From NCBI RefSeq assembly GCF_018457165.1, contig NZ_JAFMNX010000001.1, positions 1,488,001 through 1,552,000 on the forward strand: DNA of 64,000 nt, read 5' to 3'. The stretch comes from Tianweitania aestuarii (GTDB lineage Bacteria > Pseudomonadota > Alphaproteobacteria > Rhizobiales > Rhizobiaceae). Shown in pieces: positions 57,316 to 64,000 of the stretch (position 1 is its first letter; the number at the start of each line of letters is the position of its first letter). The position numbers and the translations under genes are program-made. The notes below the pieces were generated by a model. That model had not been told where the DNA came from, did not search any database, and saw only the letters and a program-made list of their open reading frames with translations.

Positions 57316-58500
57316 CTATCGACTTGCGCGGGTGGCCAGCCAACGTTCGATGCGGTCGGTCGCCTCAACCATCTCGTTCATGCTGCCGGCATAGGAGAAT
57401 CGCATCGTGCGATGTCCCTCACCCGTGTCGAAGTCGATGCCGGGTGTGGCGGCGACATGAGCTTGCGCGAGCATGGCCTTGGCGAACTCCATGCTGTCAT
57501 TGCTGTGACGTGTCACGTCGCAATAGGCATAGAAAGCACCATCAGGCGGAGCGGCGATGCCGAAGCCGAGTTGTGGCAGGCGCTGGAGGAGATAAGCGCG
57601 GTTGGCTTCGTAGCGCGCCTTGATGGGCTCCAGGACTTGCCTAGCCGTCAGAGCGGCGACGGCGGCGATCTGCGACAGTTCGGGCGCCGAAATATATAGG
57701 CTCTGGCCGATGCGCTCGATGGGCCGCACCATCCGCTCCGGCAGCACCATCCAGCCGATGCGCCAGCCGGTCATGCAGTAGTATTTGGAAAAGGAGTTGA
57801 TGACGGTGACGTTCGGATCGAAGGCAAGCGCCGTCACATCCGGGCCGGTATAACAAAGGCCGTGATAGATCTCGTCGGAGATCGTCGAGATGCCGAGTTC
57901 GCTTGCCGTTTGAACCAGATCGCGCAGAGCATCGGCAGGAATCACGGCACCGGTGGGATTGGCCGGACTCGCAAACAGCAGACCGTCGAGCCGTCCTTCG
58001 TCATGAACCGCACGCAGCCTTTCAGCCGTGAGATAGGGTTCATGATCCAATGGGATCTCGACGACCTCGAGACCAAGCGCCTTGAGGATGTTTCGATAAG
58101 CGGGATAGCCGGGTGCTGTGATGGCGACACGGTCGCCGGGATCAAACATCGCGAGAAACGCCAGGTTGAAGCCGGCCGATGACCCGGTGGTGACGGCGAT
58201 ACGCTCCACCGGAACGGACACACCATAATGCTCGGCATAATGCCGGCTGAGACCCTCGCGCAGATCGCGCAAACCAAGGGCGTCGGTATAGCCTATGCGG
58301 CCTTCCTTCAACGCGCGGGCCGCAGCCTCGCGCACGATCTCCGGTGCCGGATCGGACGGTTGCCCCACCGCAAGCGAAATCACGGACGCTCCGGCTGCAC
58401 GCAGACGGTTCGCTTCGGCGAGAACATCCATGGCGTGGAAGGGCTCCACGGCACTGCGGAGCGAGGGCTGGCGAACAAAGGGCTTGGGTGACTCAGTCAT
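57316..58500 (-). CDS. Class I/II pyridoxal-phosphate aminotransferase
   Basis: A 394-residue fold-type I enzyme. Lys239 in SFSKYYCMTGWRIGW is the PLP lysine. Other motifs are TTGSSAGFNLAFLAMF (phosphate loop), SPANPTGAVI and the C-terminal Arg in MRFSYAGS, which binds the substrate carboxylate. It resembles aspartate/aromatic or MalY/PatC-like aminotransferases; amino acid specificity cannot be given. ATG at 58500 gives the family start MTESPKPFVRQPSLRSAVEP; an upstream in-frame ATG at 58578 reads into the divergent spacer. It is divergent from the M48 protease by 99 nt. Confidence 0.9.
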   Translation of the reverse strand: MTESPKPFVRQPSLRSAVEPFHAMDVLAEANRLRAAGASVISLAVGQPSDPAPEIVREAAARALKEGRIGYTDALGLRDLREGLSRHYAEHYGVSVPVERIAVTTGSSAGFNLAFLAMFDPGDRVAITAPGYPAYRNILKALGLEVVEIPLDHEPYLTAERLRAVHDEGRLDGLLFASPANPTGAVIPADALRDLVQTASELGISTISDEIYHGLCYTGPDVTALAFDPNVTVINSFSKYYCMTGWRIGWMVLPERMVRPIERIGQSLYISAPELSQIAAVAALTARQVLEPIKARYEANRAYLLQRLPQLGFGIAAPPDGAFYAYCDVTRHSNDSMEFAKAMLAQAHVAATPGIDFDTGEGHRTMRFSYAGSMNEMVEATDRIERWLATRASR

Positions 58501-58599
58501 GATGCCGCACAAATGCCGGAATGGTATGAGGATCACAAGTTTACGAGTGAGAACAGCGTGCCTTTCTTTCCACCGCATCCTTCGTTACCAACTCCGGTC

Positions 58600-59997
58600 A
58601 TGATCAGAGCCAGTTTCCAGCGATTGAAGTCTGCTAAACGCGCGGCCATTGCGAGCGTCTTGAGTGTTGCGCTGGTTCTACCAGCGATCGCTCCCGCTGC
58701 CGCGCAAGGCCGAAGCGTTCCGATCGTGCGCGATGCCGAGATCGAGGCGCTGGTTACCGAATATGCCAGGCCGATCCTTAAGGCGGCCGGTCTGGGCAAT
58801 TCCGGCATCCGCATCGTTCTGGTGAATGATCCGAGCTTCAATGCGTTTGTTGCCGGTAACCGAATCTTCGTCAACACCGGCGCGCTGATGACGGCGGAAA
58901 CGCCGAACGAAATCATCGGCGTGCTCGCGCATGAATCCGGCCACATCGCCGGCGGTCACCAGCAGCGGCTGCGTGACCAAATTGCCCGCGCGCAGACGGC
59001 AGCCGTGGTCGCCGGTCTGCTCGGCATGGGCGCTGCCGTTGGTGGCGCGGCGTCGGGAACGAACGGGCTCGGTCAGGCCGGCATGGGCATGGCCATGGGG
59101 AGTTCCGAAGTGGCTCGCCGCAGCGTGCTCGGTTATCAGCGCACGGAAGAGATCACCGCCGACCGCTCGGCCATGCGCTACCTTGAAGCGACCGGGCAAT
59201 CCGGCAAGGGCATGCTGGCGACGTTTCAGCGTTTCCAGAGCGGTCTGGCTCTGGCCGGCACGCGTGTCGATCCCTACCAGATCAGCCATCCAATGCCGCG
59301 CGAGCGTATCGCCAATCTGACAGAGCTCGCTCAATCCAGCCCTCACTATAACCAGAAGGATCCGGCGGAGCTGCAGCAGCGGCATGACCGCATGCGCGCC
59401 AAGATCGCTGCTTATACGCAAGACCAGCGGGCAGCGAGCCGCTTGTTCCGGAACGATCGCAGCAACCCGGCAGCGGCCTATGGCGATGCTTTCACAACCT
59501 TTCTTTATGGCAACCCGGCCGCCGCGCTGCAGAAGGTCGATGCGCTCATCAAGACGATGCCGAAGAACCCGTATCTGTATGAGTTGCGCGGCGAAGTGCT
59601 GATGCGCGGGAACCGCCCGGCGGAAGCGGCCAATGCGTTTGCCACTGCGGTGAAACTCGACCCCAACCGGTCCGGCATTCTTCAGGTCGCTTACGGTCAG
59701 GCGCTTCTTGCGACGGGCAAGCCGGCTGCGCTGAAGCAGGCCACGGTTGCCTTGCAGCAGGGTCTTGCGCGTGACCGCGAATATATCAACGGCTACAAGT
59801 TTCTAGCTCAAGCCTACGGACAGGCAGGCTCCATCGGCGAAGCCGAACTGGCGACGGCCGAGGGGCACTATTATTCCGGAAACTACAAGGACGCGATGAT
59901 CTTCGCCGCCCGCGCGCAACAGCGCTTGAAGCGCGGATCGCCTGGCTGGGTGCGCGCGCAAGACATCATCTCCTCACGCACGAAGCTGAAGAAGTAA
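58600..59997 (+). CDS. M48 family metalloprotease with TPR repeats (BepA-like)
   Basis: A 465-residue periplasmic protease. Signal peptide at 1-35 (ASVLSVALVLPAIAPAAAQ). The zinc motif is HESGH (111-115), with the third ligand Glu in EEITADRSAMRYL. A glycine-rich hydrophobic segment follows (GLLGMGAAVGGAASGTNGLG). The C-terminal half holds TPR-like repeats (YLYELRGEVLMRGNRPAEAA). BepA of E. coli degrades or rescues stalled LptD and BAM substrates, so a quality-control role at the outer membrane is likely. It precedes dsbA, aroQ, accB, accC and aat on the same strand. Confidence 0.92.
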   Translation: MIRASFQRLKSAKRAAIASVLSVALVLPAIAPAAAQGRSVPIVRDAEIEALVTEYARPILKAAGLGNSGIRIVLVNDPSFNAFVAGNRIFVNTGALMTAETPNEIIGVLAHESGHIAGGHQQRLRDQIARAQTAAVVAGLLGMGAAVGGAASGTNGLGQAGMGMAMGSSEVARRSVLGYQRTEEITADRSAMRYLEATGQSGKGMLATFQRFQSGLALAGTRVDPYQISHPMPRERIANLTELAQSSPHYNQKDPAELQQRHDRMRAKIAAYTQDQRAASRLFRNDRSNPAAAYGDAFTTFLYGNPAAALQKVDALIKTMPKNPYLYELRGEVLMRGNRPAEAANAFATAVKLDPNRSGILQVAYGQALLATGKPAALKQATVALQQGLARDREYINGYKFLAQAYGQAGSIGEAELATAEGHYYSGNYKDAMIFAARAQQRLKRGSPGWVRAQDIISSRTKLKK

Positions 59998-60037
59998 GGG
60001 GCTTACACCCCAACCAAACACCGTGAAGGCGCAGACT

Positions 60038-60826
60038 ATGAAAAAGATACTCCTGGGACTGACAGGCACTGTCATGGCGCTTGCCCTTCTTGGCGGCGGC
60101 TATGCGGCTGGCCGGGTCAATGCCGATCCGAGCCCGGAAGCCACTCCCCAAGTCGCTCAGGCCACCGATCGGGCCGAAACCGAATCGATCATCCGCGACT
60201 ATCTCTTGTCCAACCCAGAAATCCTGATCGAGGTTCAGACCGCCCTGACCGCGCGCGACCAGGAAGCGCAGCAGAAACAGCAGGCGGAAGTTCTGCAGAA
60301 CGAAAAGGCCGCGATCTACCAGTCCGCCAATGATGCGATCATCGGCAATCCGGAGGGCAGCAAGACAGTCGTCGAGTTCTTCGATTACAATTGCGGCTAC
60401 TGCAAGCACGCGCTCGCCGACATGCAGGCGATGGTACAGGACGATCCGGACCTGCGCTTCATCATGAAGGAATTCCCGATCCTCGGACCGGATTCGCAAC
60501 AGGCCCATATGGTGGCTGCCGCGTTCAAGCGCGTCGCAGCGGACAAATATGCCGAGTTCCATATCCGTCTTCTCGGCGGCAGCGGTCGCGCCAGCGAAGC
60601 GTCGGCACTGCGTCTTGCCGCCAGCATGGGCGTGGAAGAAGCGGCCTTGCGCCAGGCCATGAAGGATCCGGCCATCGTCGAAGAGTTCACGCAGACCTTT
60701 GAACTCGCCAACAAGCTTGCCATCAGCGGAACGCCCGCTTACGTCATCGGCGACGAAGTCGTTTCGGGTGCGATCGGTGCGGATGCGCTCAAGAGCAAGG
60801 TGGAAGCGGTCAGCGCCGTCAACTAA
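60038..60826 (+). CDS. DsbA family thiol oxidoreductase, periplasmic
   Basis: A 262-residue exported thioredoxin-fold protein. The N-terminus MKKILLGLTGTVMALALLGG is a signal peptide or anchor. Residues 45-95 form a helical, probably dimerising stretch (EAQQKQQAEVLQNEKAA), as in ScsC/BdbD/Com1-like proteins. The active site is CGYC (119-122) in FFDYNCGYCKHALADM, and the cis-Pro loop is SGTPAYVIGDEVV. It probably oxidises or isomerises disulfides in envelope proteins. ATG at 60038 follows AAGG; a GTG five codons earlier is less likely. Confidence 0.93.
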   Translation: MKKILLGLTGTVMALALLGGGYAAGRVNADPSPEATPQVAQATDRAETESIIRDYLLSNPEILIEVQTALTARDQEAQQKQQAEVLQNEKAAIYQSANDAIIGNPEGSKTVVEFFDYNCGYCKHALADMQAMVQDDPDLRFIMKEFPILGPDSQQAHMVAAAFKRVAADKYAEFHIRLLGGSGRASEASALRLAASMGVEEAALRQAMKDPAIVEEFTQTFELANKLAISGTPAYVIGDEVVSGAIGADALKSKVEAVSAVN

Positions 60827-60933
60827 GGGATCGCTCTGGCACGGGAAAAAGCCCGGTTCGCTCTTTTCGTTCGAAGCTGACGCCCTTATAGAGGGCGCGG
60901 TTGTGCCTGCAAACGCGGGCACCGGGAAACGTG

Positions 60934-61371
60934 ATGTCGAAGCCGATCTTTGTTCTCAACGGTCCGAACCTCAACATGCTGGGTAAGCGCGAGCCCGGCA
61001 TCTATGGCGGCAAGACCCTGGGTGCGATCGAAGCCGATTGCAGCGCTGAAGCGCAGGCGCTCGGCCTCGAAGTCGATTTTCGACAAACGAACCACGAAGG
61101 CGTTCTGGTCGATTGGATTCAGGAAGCCGGCGACCAAGCCGCCGGCATCGTGATCAATCCGGGCGCCTATAGTCATACTTCCATTGCCATCCACGATGCG
61201 CTCCGCTCGATCGGCTCGCTTCCGGTGGTGGAGGTCCATCTTTCCAACATCCATGCCCGCGAAGCTTTCCGGCACACTTCCATGGTGTCGCTGGTTGTTG
61301 CGGGTGTTATCTGCGGTCTCGGACCGATCGGCTATCTGCTGGCGCTCCGGGCCTTGGCGGCACGGCTATGA
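60934..61371 (+). CDS. aroQ: 3-dehydroquinate dehydratase, type II
   Basis: Third step of the shikimate pathway. The 145-residue dodecameric enzyme starts [20 protein letters not shown] and has the catalytic Tyr in [39 protein letters not shown] and [16 protein letters not shown] with the catalytic His. The ATG at 60934 is preferred over an upstream in-frame ATG. A short inverted repeat CGCCCT-TATAG-AGGGCG (60881-60897) lies 37 nt upstream. It overlaps or abuts accB, a usual alphaproteobacterial arrangement. Confidence 0.97.
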   Translation: MSKPIFVLNGPNLNMLGKREPGIYGGKTLGAIEADCSAEAQALGLEVDFRQTNHEGVLVDWIQEAGDQAAGIVINPGAYSHTSIAIHDALRSIGSLPVVEVHLSNIHAREAFRHTSMVSLVVAGVICGLGPIGYLLALRALAARL

Positions 61372-61406
61372 GCGACGCAGAGACTATCACAAAGGACACA
61401 ACGGAC

Positions 61407-61874
61407 ATGGCGACCAAGCCAAACGGCATCGATCAGCAACTCATCCGCGATCTGGCCGGCATCCTGAACGACACGAATCTCACCGAGATCGAAGTCGAAT
61501 TCGGTGATCTGAAAATGCGCGTGGCACGCCAGACGCAGGCCGTGCAGGCCTATGCACCGGCACCGATGGCAGCCGCACCAGCTCCGGCTGCGGCATCTGC
61601 AGCACCAGCCGCTGCACCGGCATCAACGGCCGATTCGCTCAAGAACGCCGTGAAGTCGCCCATGGTCGGCACCGCATATCTCTCCCCCGCACCAGGCGCC
61701 CGCCCCTTCGTGGAAGTCGGCCAGACCGTGCGCGAGGGCCAGACGCTCCTCATCATCGAAGCCATGAAGACGATGAACCAGATCCCGGCGCCGCGCTCGG
61801 GCACGGTGGTGTCCATCATGTGCGAAGACGCACAGCCGGTTGAATTCGGTGAGCCGCTGGTGGTGATCGAGTAA
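61407..61874 (+). CDS. accB: Biotin carboxyl carrier protein of acetyl-CoA carboxylase
   Basis: Carries biotin for the carboxylation that starts fatty acid synthesis. With the start [20 protein letters not shown] at 61407 the protein has 155 residues. An N-terminal dimerisation helix is followed by an Ala/Pro-rich swing linker (about 50-80) and the biotinyl domain with EAMKTMN; Lys121 is biotinylated. An in-frame ATG at 61368 overlaps the aroQ stop (ATGA) and would add 13 residues; coupling makes it a real alternative. accC follows after 4 nt. Confidence 0.95.
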   Translation: MATKPNGIDQQLIRDLAGILNDTNLTEIEVEFGDLKMRVARQTQAVQAYAPAPMAAAPAPAAASAAPAAAPASTADSLKNAVKSPMVGTAYLSPAPGARPFVEVGQTVREGQTLLIIEAMKTMNQIPAPRSGTVVSIMCEDAQPVEFGEPLVVIE

Positions 61875-61878
61875 ACCC

Positions 61879-63222
61879 ATGTTCCAGAAAATCCTCATCG
61901 CAAACCGTGGCGAGATCGCGCTTCGCGTTTTGCGCGCGGCGAAGGAACTCGGCATCCAGACGGTTGCCGTGCATTCCACGGCCGACGCCGACGCCATGCA
62001 TGTGCGCCTGGCCGATGAAAGCGTCTGCATCGGACCGCCGCCGGCCCGCGACAGCTATCTGAACATCCACCAGATCGTCGCTGCCTGCGAAATCACGGGC
62101 GCCGACGCGATCCATCCGGGCTACGGCTTCCTGTCGGAGAACGCCAAGTTCGCTGACATTCTGGCCGCCCACAACATCACCTTCATCGGCCCCTCGGGTG
62201 ACCACATCCGCACCATGGGCGACAAGATCGAAGCCAAGCGCACCGCAAAGCGCCTCGGCATTCCGGTCGTGCCGGGCTCCGATGGCGCCATCACCGACGA
62301 GGTGGAAGCCAAGCGCGTGGCGGCCGAAATTGGCTATCCCGTTCTGATCAAGGCTTCGGCCGGCGGCGGCGGTCGCGGCATGAAGGTCGCACGCACGGAA
62401 GCCGATCTGTCGGAAGCGCTGTCGACCGCGCGCTCCGAAGCCGGCGCGGCCTTTGGTGACGACGCCGTTTACCTCGAGAAGTATCTGGAAAAGCCGCGCC
62501 ATATCGAAGTCCAGGTCATGGGCGACGGCCGGGGCAAGGCGATCCATCTCGGCGAGCGCGACTGCTCGTTGCAGCGCCGCCACCAGAAGGTCTGGGAAGA
62601 AGCCAACTCGCCGGCTCTCAACGCCGAGCAGCGTGATCGCATCGGCATGATCTGCGCCAACGCCATTGCCGATCTCGGTTATTCCGGCGCGGGCACGATC
62701 GAGTTCCTGTATGAAAACGGCGAGTTCTATTTCATCGAGATGAACACGCGTTTGCAGGTCGAGCATCCGGTCACGGAAGCGATCACCGGCCTCGATCTCG
62801 TGCATGAGCAGATCCGCGTGGCCGGCGGCGGCGGGCTTTCGCTGACGCAGGATGAAGTCCGCTTTTCCGGCCATGCCATCGAATGCCGCATCAACGCCGA
62901 AGACGCGCGCACCTTCGTGCCCTCGCCCGGTTTGATCACGCATTTCCATACGCCGGGCGGCCTCGGCATTCGCGTCGATTCGGGCGTTTACAGCGGCTAT
63001 CGCATTCCGCCTTATTACGACAGCCTGATCGGCAAGCTGATCGTGCATGGCCGTAATCGCGTGGAATGCATGATGCGCCTGCGCCGTGCGCTCGACGAGT
63101 TCGTGGTGGACGGCATCAACACGACACTGCCGCTGTTCCGCGATCTGGTGGGCAATCCGGACATCGCCAATGGCGACTACGACATCCACTGGCTCGAAAA
63201 GCACCTCGCAGCCGATCACTGA
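61879..63222 (+). CDS. accC: Biotin carboxylase of acetyl-CoA carboxylase
   Basis: ATP-dependent carboxylation of the biotin on AccB. The 447 residues match E. coli AccC (449). It has [20 protein letters not shown], the glycine-rich ATP loop [39 protein letters not shown] and [20 protein letters not shown]. It stops before any biotinyl domain, which separates it from the longer pccA in this window. It forms one unit with accB and probably aroQ. Confidence 0.97.
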   Translation: MFQKILIANRGEIALRVLRAAKELGIQTVAVHSTADADAMHVRLADESVCIGPPPARDSYLNIHQIVAACEITGADAIHPGYGFLSENAKFADILAAHNITFIGPSGDHIRTMGDKIEAKRTAKRLGIPVVPGSDGAITDEVEAKRVAAEIGYPVLIKASAGGGGRGMKVARTEADLSEALSTARSEAGAAFGDDAVYLEKYLEKPRHIEVQVMGDGRGKAIHLGERDCSLQRRHQKVWEEANSPALNAEQRDRIGMICANAIADLGYSGAGTIEFLYENGEFYFIEMNTRLQVEHPVTEAITGLDLVHEQIRVAGGGGLSLTQDEVRFSGHAIECRINAEDARTFVPSPGLITHFHTPGGLGIRVDSGVYSGYRIPPYYDSLIGKLIVHGRNRVECMMRLRRALDEFVVDGINTTLPLFRDLVGNPDIANGDYDIHWLEKHLAADH

Positions 63223-63232
63223 GACCAGTCCG

Positions 63233-63847
63233 GTGGCCCGACCCTTTGCACCTGGCCACCGGATTCCGCCCGACCTCCTGTTGCGCGCATACGCATCCGG
63301 GGTGTTCCCCATGGCGGAAGAAGCCGACGACCCCGAAGTGTTCTGGGTTCGGCCGGAAGAGCGCGGCATCATCCCGCTCGACGCCTTTCACATCCCCAAG
63401 AGCCTGCGCAAGGTCATCCGGCAAGAGCGCTTCGACGTGCGCCGCGACACGACCTTCAACGGCGTGATCGATGGCTGCGCCGAAAGCAGCGAAGGGCGCG
63501 ACAAGACCTGGATCAACGGGCCGATCCGCGAAGCCTATGGCGAACTCTTCGCGCGCGGCCATTGTCATACGGTTGAAGCCTGGCGCGAGGGCGAGCTCGT
63601 GGGCGGCTTGTATGGCGTCACGCTCGGCCGCGCCTTCTTCGGCGAAAGCATGTTTTCGCGCGAAACGGATGCGTCCAAGGTGTGCCTCGCGCATCTCGTG
63701 GCCCATCTGGTCGACCGCGGCTTCGAGCTTCTGGATACGCAGTTCAACACGGATCATCTGAAACGCTTCGGCGCGATCGATGTGCCGCGGGCACGTTACG
63801 AAAGGCTGCTTGAAAAAGCGCTGGAACACGAGCCGGCGCAGTTCTGA
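63233..63847 (+). CDS. aat: Leucyl/phenylalanyl-tRNA--protein transferase
   Basis: Adds Leu or Phe to N-terminal Arg or Lys of proteins, making them N-degron substrates of ClpS/ClpAP. The 204-residue protein, from GTG 63233, starts [20 protein letters not shown] and shows [39 protein letters not shown] and [20 protein letters not shown], all family hallmarks. It starts 10 nt after accC. Upstream codons of the same frame overlap accC and are not coding. The set accB-accC-aat is frequent in this order. Confidence 0.95.
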   Translation: MARPFAPGHRIPPDLLLRAYASGVFPMAEEADDPEVFWVRPEERGIIPLDAFHIPKSLRKVIRQERFDVRRDTTFNGVIDGCAESSEGRDKTWINGPIREAYGELFARGHCHTVEAWREGELVGGLYGVTLGRAFFGESMFSRETDASKVCLAHLVAHLVDRGFELLDTQFNTDHLKRFGAIDVPRARYERLLEKALEHEPAQF

Positions 63848-64000
63848 ACACTGCGAACGTCTTCCGCTCACCTTGCATCAAAGCAGATGAACGCTGGTGA
63901 TAGGCGAAAAGCGTTGTTTTAAACTTACGGCATATTAATGTATGCTCTCATAGGTTTCTATCTTTCATCTTCACATCAGAAGATAAGCCTTTGGGAAGGG
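63848..64000. other. Window end: AT-rich intergenic sequence
   Basis: No coding start is recognised. AACGCT (63890-63895) and AGCGTT (63910-63915) could pair before GTTTT and act as a weak terminator for aat. The AT-rich stretch around 63915-63960 looks like promoter sequence for a gene beyond the edge. Confidence 0.35.

Overview
The window is chromosomal core DNA of an alphaproteobacterium, most likely of the order Hyphomicrobiales (Rhizobiales). The evidence is a rhizobial-type phosphatidylcholine synthase, the lipid A order lpxD-fabZ-lpxA-lpxI-lpxB, a LexA box of the GTTC-N7-GTTC type, an IalB-family protein, the order rne/amidase/PBP1a/prfB, and an RNase E with a long acidic insert in its S1 domain. 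I do not assign a genus. Codon use looks even throughout. I see no prophage, insertion sequence, CRISPR array, integrase or defence cluster.

Layout. 1-239 is the end of an unassigned gene. 240-13444 is one long minus-strand run: rpsB, tsf, pyrH, frr, uppS, cdsA, rseP, bamA, lpxD, fabZ, lpxA, lpxI, lpxB. It links translation and UMP supply to phospholipid, undecaprenyl, outer-membrane-protein and lipid A assembly. A tRNA-Ser(UGA) follows, then an AI-2E/PerM-family permease, a LOV-domain histidine kinase and a YrbL-like protein. 16921-21669 is a complete BMP-type (nucleoside/purine-like) ABC importer. 21796-31000 holds qor-pcs, a UbiH-like monooxygenase, an AEC carrier, hspQ, ialB, an orphan peptide-binding protein with a DsbA-like partner, and lexA with two operator-like sites. 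30622-36077 holds comEC, gltX and gltA. 36180-42869 holds an MprF-like acyltransferase domain protein, dnaE and pccA. 43055-46528 holds a glutathione-dependent formaldehyde pair (adhC, fghA) with two genes between, then a 25-codon membrane peptide. 46680-53096 holds an M23 endopeptidase, prfB with a programmed frameshift, PBP1a and an AMIN-amidase. 53755-63847 holds rne, an aminotransferase, an M48 protease, a DsbA, aroQ, accB, accC and aat.

The common theme is growth and the envelope. Lipid A, BAM, peptidoglycan synthesis and splitting, phosphatidylcholine, fatty-acid initiation and tRNA/ribosome functions sit in co-directional, often translationally coupled groups. The least ordinary items are the prfB frameshift site, the LOV-HWE kinase with an altered N-box, tandem hairpins between rpsB and tsf, a hairpin just before the lpxD ribosome binding site, the lexA operator pair with the lexA/comEC tail overlap, the tiny membrane peptide with its own terminator, and the size of the RNase E insert. 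None of these is a wholly new system; each is a specific lead.
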